Shown here piece by piece: positions 17,663 to 27,321 of a DNA stretch of 64,000 bases. The notes below the pieces were generated by a model. It ran no database searches, was not told where the DNA came from, and saw nothing but the letters and a program-made list of their open reading frames with translations. This stretch comes from Microglena sp. YARC (lineage: Eukaryota > Chlorophyta > Chlorophyceae > Chlamydomonadales > Chlamydomonadaceae). Location of the stretch: the NCBI GenBank assembly GCA_022414725.1, contig CM039462.1:730385-794384 (forward strand), written 5' to 3'. The translations under genes and the position numbers were made by a program. Position 1 is the first letter of the stretch. Each line of letters starts with the position of its first letter.

Positions 17663-20110
17663 ATGAGAGTTTTTTCGGACACTGCAGAGTTCCTGAGAAC
17701 ACGTCTATTCTCAGATGTCTTGATGCCAGCAATCGATAAGAAACCCAAGTTTCAGCACAAGGACAACGTTTGGGAATGGGGCGATCACGACACCTTCGTG
17801 TCTAAGCACAAGAACCACATGGATGCAGGAGTGCTTCTTAGACAGCTTTGTGTCGTTGACGTGGACAACGAGAATCTAGTGAAGCACCTCGAGGAAATCT
17901 TCCCGATTCTGAACCACGTCCCCACCGAGATAACCCGAGCCGGCAGACACTATTGGTTCCTCCGATCTGCACTCGCCGAAGAGGAAGAATACTACGACGG
18001 ACCAGCACAACGCATCCCAGGAGTGGACTTCAAGAGCGTCGCCGCAACAGGAACATCGGGCTTCGTGGTCATCGCTCCAAGTAAAGGCAAAAAATGGATC
18101 CGCCCCCTCGCCTATGCACGCATCCTGCATCCATGCGATAACACAATCGAACACTGCAAAAAACTGAAGAACGCACTCGTGCACATCCCAGACGAGATCC
18201 TGAAATACGTGGCGACATCGTGCAAGGAGAAGATGAAGGCGGCAGAAGAGGCGAGCAACAAGAAGACAACCTTCGTCACGCTGCAATTCCACAACGGAGA
18301 AACGTTAAAGATTCCTTCAAACAGCAAGGTGCTACGCCTATTCTCCTACTTCGAGCCCCTGCTGGATGATCAGCTTGACATGTGCTACATCTCTCTAAAT
18401 GACCACATTCCTGACCGCAGTCCTGACCACATTCCTGACCGCAGTCCTGACCACATTCCTGACTCAGAATCGGAACCTGACCACATTCCTGACTCCGAAT
18501 CGGAACCTGAATCGGAACCCATTCCCGTCCCGGCTCCATGCACACGCACCAGCTTCATCAACATCTACAATGCCGTGTCAAAGACTGCCAATACACACTC
18601 GCGATCAGACATCATGTTCATGTTCAACCGTTTCATTCTGAATGACGACGACAAGTTCATTATGAATGACAGTGTCAGTGTGGACGATTGTTTCAGTCGC
18701 ATGATGGACAATTGTTTCAGTCGCATGATGGACAATTGTTTCAGGCGCTTGTGCGTGGAGGCCGACATGCTCGGTTTGCGCCAGGACAGGTTGCAACGAC
18801 TCCTCGAAGCTGTCAATGGTAGCCAGGACATCTTGTGTCAGAACAACATGTGGGACGCCATGGCACTGGAGTGGAAATGTCGGACGAGCGACAACGCTAC
18901 CACAAGGAACGCGTGCCTGGTAAATCTCGACGACGTGTCCCCGATCCTGCGGACGTGTCCACCAGAATGCACGAGCTCCCGAAACATCAATTGGCTCTTC
19001 GGCGGCATCGACTCCAAGCTCGGTCGCGTCCAAGCTCTATCGCGTCCAAGCTCGATCTCCGAGCCATCAGTGATGGACGAAAGTCTCACGGTAGCAGAGA
19101 TGTCAAAGCAACTGCACAAGTCCCTCCCACCGGAGGTGCTGGCGTTGTTGCGACTGGGTGCCGGAAAACTAGTGCTCGCAGGAGGAGCCGCGCTCGGCCA
19201 TGTCGTCACTGGAATGGAGAAGACACATAGGGACTACGACATCTTCCTTGTGGGCATGGATGACGAGGCAGAGGCCGAGAGCATGGTCGCAGAAATCGAG
19301 AGGCTAAACGCCGGAAAAATCATCAGGACTCGACACGCCATGAACATCGTCAGTGTGGTGGGAGCCCCCCTCGTCATCCAGGTCATCATGAGCATGATCG
19401 AGGACATCGCCACACTTATCCTCAACTTTGACATCGCACCGTCCAGGGTCGCCATCTCTTACAACCCTACATCCGACGCTCTGGAGGTCCTCTGTGCCCC
19501 GACGTTCATCGAGGCGGTGCGCAGCACCATGTTCTTCGTGGAACTCGATTTTTGGGGAATCGGTGGCCTGAACCGCGTTATGAAGTACGTGTTCAAGGGA
19601 TTCAATAGCGCGGTCCCTGGACACCGACGGACGCAAATGCTCCGATACGGGGAGAAGTGCACCCGTAATGTAGGAACCAGTAACCGCATCGCCGCAGGCC
19701 GACTCGACGGTCTCTTCGCAGCAGAGTCGCTCGTCATGCACGAACGCATGGGAGTAATCAATGATACTACAAGAAGAAGCGCGTGCTGGGACGTACTGAG
19801 ACGTACCTTCGTCAAAAAACAACAGTTTCTCTCTGACAATGAGATGCACGCGCCTCTGACTCCTTTTGAGATGAAGCAGATCACGAGCCTCTGCATGGGA
19901 CGCAGCGACTACGAAGGATACATTCGTTCGCTCAACGGGTTCGTGTACTCATTGAGAAGAATGATCTACCGGCTTCTGCGAAGGCCTCTGCGCATCGAGA
20001 AGAATCATGTGGGAATCCTGAAGTTTTCAAGGTACAGGCGCCACGGCATGTTCTACCCGATTGACCCGGCGGTGAACGAGGTCTACATCCCACTGGAGGT
20101 CAACCGATAG
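17663..20110 (+). CDS. PrimPol-like / BTB-like / nucleotidyltransferase-fold fusion protein
   Basis: An intact 815-residue frame. Residues about 1-190 resemble the archaeo-eukaryotic primase (PrimPol) fold: the acidic pair in LCVVDVDNENL, then EITRAGRHYWFLRS, then PGVDFKSVAATGTSGFVVI, in the order DxD - xGxH - D. Residues about 208-245 (FVTLQFHNGETLKIPSNSKV) look BTB/POZ-like. They are followed by a DHIPDRSP / DSESEP repeat (about 248-290) and a short MMDNCFSR duplication. Residues about 495-600 carry LVLAGGAALGHVVTGMEK...HRDYDIFLVG, the GG...DxD pattern of nucleotidyltransferase folds. No superfamily 3 helicase motifs are present, so it is not a full D5 primase-helicase. A replication or repair role is inferred from the first domain. 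Confidence 0.7.
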   Translation: MRVFSDTAEFLRTRLFSDVLMPAIDKKPKFQHKDNVWEWGDHDTFVSKHKNHMDAGVLLRQLCVVDVDNENLVKHLEEIFPILNHVPTEITRAGRHYWFLRSALAEEEEYYDGPAQRIPGVDFKSVAATGTSGFVVIAPSKGKKWIRPLAYARILHPCDNTIEHCKKLKNALVHIPDEILKYVATSCKEKMKAAEEASNKKTTFVTLQFHNGETLKIPSNSKVLRLFSYFEPLLDDQLDMCYISLNDHIPDRSPDHIPDRSPDHIPDSESEPDHIPDSESEPESEPIPVPAPCTRTSFINIYNAVSKTANTHSRSDIMFMFNRFILNDDDKFIMNDSVSVDDCFSRMMDNCFSRMMDNCFRRLCVEADMLGLRQDRLQRLLEAVNGSQDILCQNNMWDAMALEWKCRTSDNATTRNACLVNLDDVSPILRTCPPECTSSRNINWLFGGIDSKLGRVQALSRPSSISEPSVMDESLTVAEMSKQLHKSLPPEVLALLRLGAGKLVLAGGAALGHVVTGMEKTHRDYDIFLVGMDDEAEAESMVAEIERLNAGKIIRTRHAMNIVSVVGAPLVIQVIMSMIEDIATLILNFDIAPSRVAISYNPTSDALEVLCAPTFIEAVRSTMFFVELDFWGIGGLNRVMKYVFKGFNSAVPGHRRTQMLRYGEKCTRNVGTSNRIAAGRLDGLFAAESLVMHERMGVINDTTRRSACWDVLRRTFVKKQQFLSDNEMHAPLTPFEMKQITSLCMGRSDYEGYIRSLNGFVYSLRRMIYRLLRRPLRIEKNHVGILKFSRYRRHGMFYPIDPAVNEVYIPLEVNR
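18405..18525. repeat. In-frame repeats DHIPDRSP / DSESEP
   Basis: Four copies of a 24 or 30-base unit (gaccacattcctgac...) encode DHIPD followed by RSP or SESEP. They form a flexible linker inside the fusion protein. Confidence 0.8.
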
Positions 20111-21121
20111 ATTCATTTTCATTGGACAAGTTGGGTGTGTGGCAGCATTACAAATAATGGGTGTTCCTGCCTCCCGGCGGATTGTGACTGGTTGCGAAAC
20201 ATGTCTCCGACTGTTTCATTTTAATGTTTCACCGACCAAATTGTAACAATTTTAACATTTTGAAACAAAGTTGTAGAAAATCGACACAATCGACCGTGCA
20301 TGTCCACATCGAGGTTGTCAGTACACTTGAGGTCTCAAGATTCAAAGAACAAATTACATCATAACGGACGAAGGATCCGAAGATAAAAAAACAAAAAAAA
20401 CAGTCTCCTCGACGTTGTTGGACTGAATAATGTGTGTGGTGCGATCAATGTTTCGAGCGAAAAGGTGTACCGCGCCCAACCGGCGACTGTTATCAAATGA
20501 AGCAGAAGGGTACGTCGTTGAAAAAGAAGGCGTCGCAATTCGTGAATGCCAAGATTCAAAGACCATCTGATAAGGAGGCACTGTAAGAGACAGTGTTCAT
20601 CCAATGTTGTGGTGCAACCTGGAAGAGATGTGAACGCTGTTCTGCTTCTGACAACGTCGGGAGAGAGCGACCTGTTCTGTGTTCCCTCGCCTCCAAAACC
20701 ACAGTTTCCATCGAGGCGAGTGTGAGCGCTAAACCGACCGACCCACCTGGGTTTGTCAGCAGCTTGCAATCCTTTGGGCCAGCTTAAATGCTGAAATACA
20801 GAGATGAAGGGCAAAAATATGTACTCGCCTTTAGCTGATCTACCCATTGGGTTCAAGGGTCACCGGTAGGGCGTCTCACAAACGTCACTGTAATAATACG
20901 CGTCTCATCATTCACACACACGCTCCACAATCCAACGAGAAAACGTGGACCCCCCCCTGCGTGACGACAATGTTCGTCTCCAACATTTTACGATCCTGAC
21001 TTGCTAATGCTTTCCATGCCCTCCAAACAAGTATAAAGAGGATCCGATATGTGTTAGGTATCAGCTTTGTTCCTCTCATTTCTTGTTGACCCACCACCCC
21101 ATCCTAATTTCCCCTATACCA
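20111..21121. other. Long intergenic region
   Basis: I see no convincing gene. Bases 20155-20200 (atgggtgttcctgcctcccggcggatt...ctggttgcgaaacatg) match the left half of the MITE at 38015-38138. A minus-strand open frame (20359-20856) has poor composition and no start context. The last 100 bases form the promoter region of the next gene. Confidence 0.5.
21032..21037 (+). promoter_or_regulatory. TATA-like box
   Basis: tataaa, 90 bases before ATG 21122 and the only such box in the AT-poor leader. Confidence 0.4.
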
Positions 21122-21952
21122 ATGACTACTACGTCCAAGTCTGTCGCGAGCGACGTCACCTTCCCTTGCGATGTTGACGTGAGCAAGATCACCTTTAGTG
21201 CTCCGAAGCAGCTAGACAACGGAGGTCGCAGTATCTTCATCAATTATAACAACCGGAACCTGATTGTACAGACGCCCATGATGTCTCTGCCGTTCGGTAT
21301 CAGCGTGTGGCCCGGAGAGCGGGGGCTACCTGACAAGCACACACTGCAAATGTCCTTCGCTGGACGGGACACAAACCAGGGCGTCCAGGATTTTTTCGAC
21401 ATGCTGGAGCGCGTTTCTGAGCACGTGATCGACAATGCATTGGAGAACTCTACCGCGTGGTTCAAGAAGAAGTACCCCTCTCGTGATGTGGTGGCCGACA
21501 TGTTCACCCCATCGATCCGGTACAGCAAGGACAAAGATACCGGCGAGTTGTCGACGATGTACCCTCCAAACTTTAAGCTGAACCTCCCCTTCGTAGATGG
21601 CGCTTTCCGGTTCCCTGTGTACGGAGGCGATCGCGAGCCTCTCGACCTCAATGAGATCCTCGGGAGCCCTAAGCGTGGCAAGGGTGCGCGCGTGTCCGCC
21701 ATCATCCATCTTCAGTCGATCTGGTCCGTGGGACTGAACAAATCGTTCGGTGTCACGTGGAAGGTCTGCCAGCTGCGCATGATCATGCCTGCCAACCTCG
21801 ACGGCTACGCGTTCATGCCCACCGATGATGACCTGTACCTCAACGAAAACAACGTCAAGAAGAAGAACTCTGATGATGAGGAGAGGAGGAGGAGGAACAG
21901 AACGAGGACAACGCCACGAAGAACGGAGACGAGATTCTGTTCATGTAAATGA
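21122..21952 (+). CDS. Conserved nucleocytovirus protein (DUF5871-like); C-terminus frameshifted
   Basis: ATG 21122 begins MTTTSKSVASDVTFPCDVDV. A core of about 240 residues is uninterrupted: NGGRSIFINYNNRNLIVQTP, MSLPFGISVWPGERG, LNLPFVDGAFRFPVYGG, and a C-terminal part (VWSVGLNKSFGVTWKVCQLRM-like) ending in an acidic tail. This is a protein shared by many phycodna- and mimivirus-like viruses; I link it to DUF5871 from memory. A beta-rich, possibly nucleic-acid-binding or virion role is only inferred. At about 21885-21897 a GAG/AGG run shifts the frame: the written frame ends in Arg-rich residues at 21952, whereas the alternative continues acidic and ends at TAA 21948. The acidic ending is more likely authentic. 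Convergent with the ATPase. Confidence 0.75.
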   Translation: MTTTSKSVASDVTFPCDVDVSKITFSAPKQLDNGGRSIFINYNNRNLIVQTPMMSLPFGISVWPGERGLPDKHTLQMSFAGRDTNQGVQDFFDMLERVSEHVIDNALENSTAWFKKKYPSRDVVADMFTPSIRYSKDKDTGELSTMYPPNFKLNLPFVDGAFRFPVYGGDREPLDLNEILGSPKRGKGARVSAIIHLQSIWSVGLNKSFGVTWKVCQLRMIMPANLDGYAFMPTDDDLYLNENNVKKKNSDDEERRRRNRTRTTPRRTETRFCSCK

Positions 21953-21975
21953 TATGATTGATCAGGACACGTGTA

Positions 21976-22842
21976 TCAGGACATGGTTTTCTTGACACTA
22001 ATTTGTGTTTGTTGTTTCCCCCCCTTTCCTTGTAAATAAGTTCGTTTGTCATACTGTTTCTTCGAGTCTCCTCCCTCTTCATCCGAATCTTCACCATCGT
22101 CCCACTTTTGTTTGGTCCTTCTAGCGAGTTCCCACACCTCCTTTGACCCGAGTTTGAATTGGTCATGTGGCTCGGCCTTGTACCAAAAAACCTGGTCCTC
22201 AAGTTTGTTCGATTGCACATTGTTGTTGATCACAAGGCACTCGTAGTTCTCGGTGCACTGGTCCATGACTTGGCAAAACATGTCGAACGATGGGAACATG
22301 CCCGCGTAATTATCGTAGATACGTTTTCGGTTGGAGACGACGTTCTCACGAAGGATGAATACGTAGTCGATGTTCGTTCGAAGATTAGGGGGGATGCCCA
22401 TCGGATGTTGCATCGTGATCATGAACATGATAGGGAGGTGACGACCGTTCATGAACAGATAGCGGATGCCCGTGTCGCTTGCCCACGTCTTGTCAAAAAG
22501 ACAGTCGTCCAGAATCAAGAAAGCGCGCGTGTCTATATTGGATGAACCGTACACCTGTATTTGTTTGTCTACCTTCCGAGCTAACAACTTTTGTCGCTTT
22601 ATCACTTTATCGATGATATCCGGAGAGAACTCGTCGTGGATAAACATGTGCGGAATCATGTTGCCGTAGAACTTGTTGGACTCCTCTGTAGGCGAAATGA
22701 CGGTCCCGATAGGGATTGCTCGGTTGTGAAAGAGAATATCTCGCACTAGGAAGGACTTGCCGGTCTCTCTCTTTCCTATCAATACAATCACCTTGTCATG
22801 GCGGATATCCGTAATGTCGAACTTCTTCAATGGAAGCTGCAT
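21976..22842 (-). CDS. A32-like virion DNA packaging ATPase
   Basis: An intact frame of 288 residues from ATG 22842 (MQLPLKKFDITDIRHD). Walker A is IGKRETGKSFL (about 22-33) and Walker B is AFLILDDCLFD (about 107-117). They are followed by the family's ITMQHPMGIPPNLRTNIDYV block (sensor/arginine region) and FILREN. These are the hallmarks of the FtsK/HerA-superfamily A32 ATPase that packs DNA into the capsid of nucleocytoviruses. Length fits (250-300 residues). The C-terminus is acidic, then basic. It is one of the strongest indicators of viral origin in this window. Divergent from the gene at 22962. Confidence 0.93.
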   Translation of the reverse strand: MQLPLKKFDITDIRHDKVIVLIGKRETGKSFLVRDILFHNRAIPIGTVISPTEESNKFYGNMIPHMFIHDEFSPDIIDKVIKRQKLLARKVDKQIQVYGSSNIDTRAFLILDDCLFDKTWASDTGIRYLFMNGRHLPIMFMITMQHPMGIPPNLRTNIDYVFILRENVVSNRKRIYDNYAGMFPSFDMFCQVMDQCTENYECLVINNNVQSNKLEDQVFWYKAEPHDQFKLGSKEVWELARRTKQKWDDGEDSDEEGGDSKKQYDKRTYLQGKGGKQQTQISVKKTMS

Positions 22843-22916
22843 TCATGCGTTATATCTTATTTCTTTTTTTTTTCCGAATCCTCTTGCAACCGCACCACGC
22901 TTCATTTAAAATACAG

Positions 22917-22923
22917 TATAAAT
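22917..22923 (+). promoter_or_regulatory. TATA-like box
   Basis: tataaat (preceded by acag), 39 bases before ATG 22962. Confidence 0.5.
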
Positions 22924-22961
22924 GTTTAAAAATACGTTGAACATGTTGCAACCTCATCAGA

Positions 22962-23456
22962 ATGGACGACCTTAAATTCCGTGATGTGGAGAAGAAACGA
23001 TTGAGGTACAAGTTTGTCCGCACACGCGATGAATTGCAGAGCATGACGTTCACGATTGCGTCCATGATGGTCCGCGATGAAGGTGTCGTTGCCGTAGTGG
23101 TGATCTGCAATCCCAAATCGGACCGGTACAACGTCAACATTACCAAGGCACTCAAGCTGTACGACATCGTGGGGTCCACGTTGACGGTCAGGCCTGGGAT
23201 ACGCCGAGCCGCCGTGTACACATCGCAAACGCTTGCGTTCAGTAGCTCACGCTCTCAATCGCAAATGGTAGTGAACGCAGGAGACTACGTCGTCCAGGAA
23301 ACGGACGGTGTCGGATATTATATTGTGAATAAGGAGACGTTCGAAGACACGTACGAGTTCGTCCCAGACAACATCCCAACGATGCTGGCTGGTTTCGTGG
23401 CAAAAACATTATGCCTCAGAAACACTGACAATTCGAAAGTGGTGCCTAAAATGTGA
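22962..23456 (+). CDS. Hypothetical protein beside RPB5
   Basis: An intact frame of 164 residues from ATG 22962, with a TATA-like box 39 bases upstream. It has mixed alpha/beta composition: a basic N-terminus (KKRLRYKFVRTRDELQ), Val-rich strands (DEGVVAVVVICNPKSDRYNV; IVGSTLTVRPGIRRAAVYTS) and DYVVQETDGVGYYIVNKETF. The small strand-rich layout and the position 43 bp before RPB5 on the same strand would suit a transcription-related OB-fold protein, but no signature confirms it. Confidence 0.6.
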   Translation: MDDLKFRDVEKKRLRYKFVRTRDELQSMTFTIASMMVRDEGVVAVVVICNPKSDRYNVNITKALKLYDIVGSTLTVRPGIRRAAVYTSQTLAFSSSRSQSQMVVNAGDYVVQETDGVGYYIVNKETFEDTYEFVPDNIPTMLAGFVAKTLCLRNTDNSKVVPKM

Positions 23457-23499
23457 GCGAGTGTAAAGCAAATAACTAAAGAATTTATTAATAACAAAA

Positions 23500-24372
23500 A
23501 TGTTGGACAAACAGGTCCGCAAGAGCTTCACGGTAATATGCGAGATGCTCGTCGACAGAGGGGAGACGTTATCCATTGAGGAGACCGCCCCGATCGCGCT
23601 CGACCTGCACGCCAGAGCCGTCACCCCATCATCGGGGGGCGTCTTCCACGTCGACCTTCCAGGAGACTGCGGCTACCGTGTCATCTACAGTCTCAATCAA
23701 ACGTTCAAGCTCCCCGACGTGAGGAAACTCCTCGCCCCCCTCGAAAATAATGTAGGGAAGGACGCGGCAGTTGCCAGACGGAACGATGATGAAGATGAAG
23801 ATGAGGATTTTGTGGGGGATATCGAAGAAGATGACGTCATTATGGAGGAAGGAGGAGACACCGAGAATGACAACAACGATATTAATGAAAAGGCGTTGTC
23901 CGAAGCGGACTCTTATACCACCAAGATGGGTGGTGGCGACAGTCAGAATCAGCATCAACAACGTGGTGGAGGCAACAACATTCGAGAGGTTATTTTGGTG
24001 ACTCGCGAGAAGGTATTGAGCACAAGTCGGAGGGGTCTAGATGAGAGCATTCGTCGCCACGTGCAGTTTTTCTGTCTCTCCGAACTGCAGTTCAACATCT
24101 CTCGTCACGAGTTGGTGCCCCGCCACGAACCCATCCGCGACGAGAACGTGATTGAGCAACTCGTCGCACGATACCGCGTCAAGTCGAGGTACCACTTTCC
24201 GATTATCGCGTGCTCTGACCCGATGGCACGGTACCTAGATCTGCGTCCTGGCCATTTGGTTCGCATCGTGCGCTTCTCTCCGGATGTGGGCATGTACGCC
24301 CCCTACAGGTGCTGCGCCGTCGCTAACACGCACACGACTGCGCCGCCTGAGGAAACGTTGAAGAACTCTTGA
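23500..24372 (+). CDS. RPB5: RNA polymerase subunit RPB5 (RPABC1) with acidic insertion
   Basis: An intact frame of 290 residues from ATG 23500. The C-terminal domain (about 195-280) is diagnostic: FNISRHELVPRHEPI, then ACSDPMARYLDLRPGHLVRI and GMYAPYRCCAV, matching the RPB5/RpoH assembly domain (HxLVPxH...SDPxARYxGxxxGxxxxIxR...YxxYR). The N-terminal half corresponds to the jaw domain but is divergent. It is separated by a strongly acidic insertion at about 95-130 (DEDEDEDFVGDIEEDD...) and a Gln/Gly linker. The family is usually 200-215 residues, so this copy is enlarged. With RPB2 and RPB10 it supports a virus-encoded polymerase. Confidence 0.92.
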   Translation: MLDKQVRKSFTVICEMLVDRGETLSIEETAPIALDLHARAVTPSSGGVFHVDLPGDCGYRVIYSLNQTFKLPDVRKLLAPLENNVGKDAAVARRNDDEDEDEDFVGDIEEDDVIMEEGGDTENDNNDINEKALSEADSYTTKMGGGDSQNQHQQRGGGNNIREVILVTREKVLSTSRRGLDESIRRHVQFFCLSELQFNISRHELVPRHEPIRDENVIEQLVARYRVKSRYHFPIIACSDPMARYLDLRPGHLVRIVRFSPDVGMYAPYRCCAVANTHTTAPPEETLKNS

Positions 24373-24479
24373 AGATGAAAAAAAAACACGTTCCATTGTA
24401 AAGCAACCCTCGACATGCCAAATGGTGGAGTTAAACAAGACGATTCATGTGATGTATTATGCACTTGGATCGGACGAAA

Positions 24480-24488
24480 TATAAATAG
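24480..24488 (+). promoter_or_regulatory. TATA box (tataaatag)
   Basis: tataaatag lies 47 bases before ATG 24535 but downstream of the ATG at 24415. This favours the later start for the next gene. Confidence 0.5.
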
Positions 24489-24534
24489 ATCAAATGGAGG
24501 CAATAAAGCCATGTGTAAAAGCCTGCTTGATATC

Positions 24535-27059
24535 ATGTCGTCTCTGTCCCTGCACAAATCCACAAGAAAACATAGAAAAATAAATACGTTCGCCTGCATG
24601 GGCGCCGTATTTCTTAGGTCAGAAGCGGTAGCCATGGATGCGAGGGCCAATGGTCAGAGCAAGATATCGTGCAATAACTTCGAAATAGACGTATCTGGTG
24701 CTTCTGATGTGGTCACCGTTTTGGAGTTGCTGTCCAAGGGAACCTCCCTGAACGTAAGAGCATTGGTGGGGCTTTGGCTGATTCACTTGTTGATTGAGAA
24801 CGTCGTTGTACATATCAGGCCAGACCGTGTAGCGACCGCATTGCGTAGAACAGCATCGTCTTTAGCATCCGCCTCATCGTCATCATTTGCCAGGCATGTT
24901 ACTTGTAGCTCGGCGTGTGAACGAACACTTGAGGTGGTTTGATCAATTGGGTTCCGAACGCGTCATTATGCGTCCGAAATGGCTTGTGGGATGCGTATCT
25001 AAGCTTCCACGTGAGTTGGAAGAGGTTGCGGTGCGTGCGTTGACACTCGTAATGGCGATCGTCCTTGTTAATTCTAAAACTAAATGCCACCGCGACAACA
25101 ACACATTATCACTTGAAATGCTTGTGTACGAAATAATCGGTTCTAAGTATCGCACTCTTCTCACTGGAGGGGCAGGTGATTCTGAAGAACATCATTCTAT
25201 TTCCATTTTGATGCCCCCATTATTAAGCGTTTCATCTCAATTATCACGATCTCAATCAGGAATATCATCTCAATTATCACGATCTCAATCAGAGATATCG
25301 TATAAATCAGGTATGTCTTCGCAGTCTCGAATATCGCAATCATCTTCATTTGTAACCGAGTCTGCTGACGGTCGCCAGGTCGTTTTCACGGACATCGCTT
25401 CCCCTGCGAGCGTGGAAAATCTGTCCGCGTCTATCTTGAAGTACGTGCGACGCATAGCCTCTCGCTGGCCTGACAAAATTGATTCCACGAAGATAGAGAT
25501 CGTTAATCATGAGAATGATGTATTAATCAAGTGTTGTTTCTATATTGCAACCCTAAAAGATTGCAAGACACTTGAGTTCTTTGTAACTGACAAATCCAAA
25601 CACACATTGTTCCCACCAATGGCCTCCGTCATGTACGCGTACTACTACATCCAAGAAATCAGCAAGGCTGTGGGTACCAAAATATGGAACATTGTTACTA
25701 ATAATTCCGGTAGTAACACACAACAACCAAGCAAGTCGGATACCATGGATAATGTTGCCACCGAATTCAACAATCGAATCAGGAAACTGATCGATGATAT
25801 AGGCACCGATTTCAATGAAGGTGATCGTCCCAAAATTAACCTCGATGATCTAGTGAAGTCCGTTAACGAAATTGTTAAACAAACGAACGAAGACAGAACA
25901 GAATTAAGGCCGGGTGATTTGAGTGCTGAAACTAAAAAAAACGCTTGAAGAGACACTTCCGTCCAGTATGAATATCGTCGTGGCAACGACAATAGCTGCC
26001 CTTATACTCAATACAAAGATCACTGATGATTCGGATGATTTGCGCACAGCTATCGAAATGTTTGATAGAATCGTGCGCATGACAGGGCATGACATCTTCA
26101 ACACCCCAAACGATAACTCAAACACCTTTTCACCGGTTACATCCACCACGAAAAACACAAACCGTCTCGTAACAAGAAGTAATTCAAATCACAATACTGC
26201 TGTACCAGGTGTTCAAATTAACATAGCATCAACTGACAAAAACGCTAAATCGAATAAAACAATCCTAGTCCCGACTCAATTGACAATGAGAGGTATTAAA
26301 CAGAAACCCCTTAATTCATCCCAAAAAGTATTAAAACTATCAAATGACAAAAATGTACCTAATTCATCCCAAGTCACCCCCATTCAAAAGGTACTAAAAA
26401 AACTCAAATCAACAGGCACACAAACAAGCACAAAAAACATCCACCCAACCCCAAAACACCAACCCAATACTAATCTCCAACAGCAAAGTAAAAGAACGGA
26501 ACTCAAAAAAACACCAACAACAACAACAACAACAACAAAAAAGAAGTATTTAGTTTCAAAATACACGAAAATACGAGGGAAGAAGACTTTATTTATTTCT
26601 ACGCTGAATACGTTGGAAAAAGAAATTATAATGTTTTGAAATTTAAGAACGGTAGCGAAGAACTAAATTATGATGAAAAAATATTAGACAATCCAAAAAG
26701 TATTCTAAACTTAATAAAAGATCAAAATAAATATCCAATAGATGTACATGTTATATCTCCGAACTCATATACAAAAGAACAGTTAAAACTATCAAATGAC
26801 ACCAACCAACAAACCACCAACAACAAAGGCAAAACGGTAGCGAAGAACTAAATTATGATGAAAACATATTAGACAATCCAAAAAGTATTCTAAACTTCAT
26901 AAAAGATCAAAATAAATATCCAATAGATGTACATGTTATCTTTGATATATCTCCGAACTCATATACAAAAGAACAGTTAAAACTATCAAATGACACCAAC
27001 CAACAAAACTCAAAGACATCCACCCCCAAAACACAACAACAACAACAAACTCGAAAATA
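24535..27059 (+). CDS. Large unknown AT-rich gene, split by several frameshifts
   Basis: Successive frames (to 24942; 24887-25948; 25923-26639; 26636-26851; then to 27059) each overlap slightly and read on as protein, so one gene of roughly 800 residues is likely. Breaks lie at about 24890-24940, at the A8 run near 25934-25942, at about 26590-26640 and at about 26830. The start at 24535 is preferred because of the TATA box at 24480. Features: SQLSRSQS repeats (about 25230-25300), a globular middle (FTDIASPASVENLSASILKY), and a long Asn/Thr/Lys/Gln-rich tail with a duplicated 60-residue segment (NGSEELNYDE...). Base composition becomes AT-rich from about 25.9 kb. No domain was recognised. Confidence 0.5.
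26648..27008. repeat. 185 bp tandem duplication
   Basis: The copy starting aacggtagcgaagaac at 26648 is repeated at 26833 with near identity. The second copy carries a 9 bp insertion (tttgatatc) and a few substitutions, so the duplication looks recent. Confidence 0.95.
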
Positions 27060-27321
27060 AGAAGAAAAACTGGGATTTGTGTACCTTTTTACATGTAGTC
27101 GGTGGAACAGTAAAATTAAACTCAAGTCGGAGACACGGAGAATTAAAATGTCTACGATTTCTGATCCATTACTGCATTACAAATAATGGGGATGGCTTTC
27201 GTCTCCGGCTGTATTACAAATCTCATCGACCGGAAAGAAAATAATAATTGTCCATGCTTTTACGTTCCCCGATATCAGTTCCAATACGATACGGTATATC
27301 TGAAAACCCAATATTAAAGAT
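27060..27321. mobile_element. Intergenic transposon scraps
   Basis: 27094-27122 (gtagtcggtggaacagtaaa...) matches the start of the relic at 40738. 27174-27190 (gcattacaaataatggg) recurs at 20147. 27250-27275 (ttgtccatgcttttacgttcc) matches the transposase part of the 3596-7061 element, antisense at 6834-6852. No gene is visible. Confidence 0.6.

Noticed and set aside
17876..19896. Several minus-strand frames of 130-180 residues
   Set aside because: Shadows of the intact 815-residue plus-strand gene.
20359..20856. 165-residue minus-strand frame
   Set aside because: No convincing start, composition unlike neighbouring genes, and it lies in a region with a transposon scrap.
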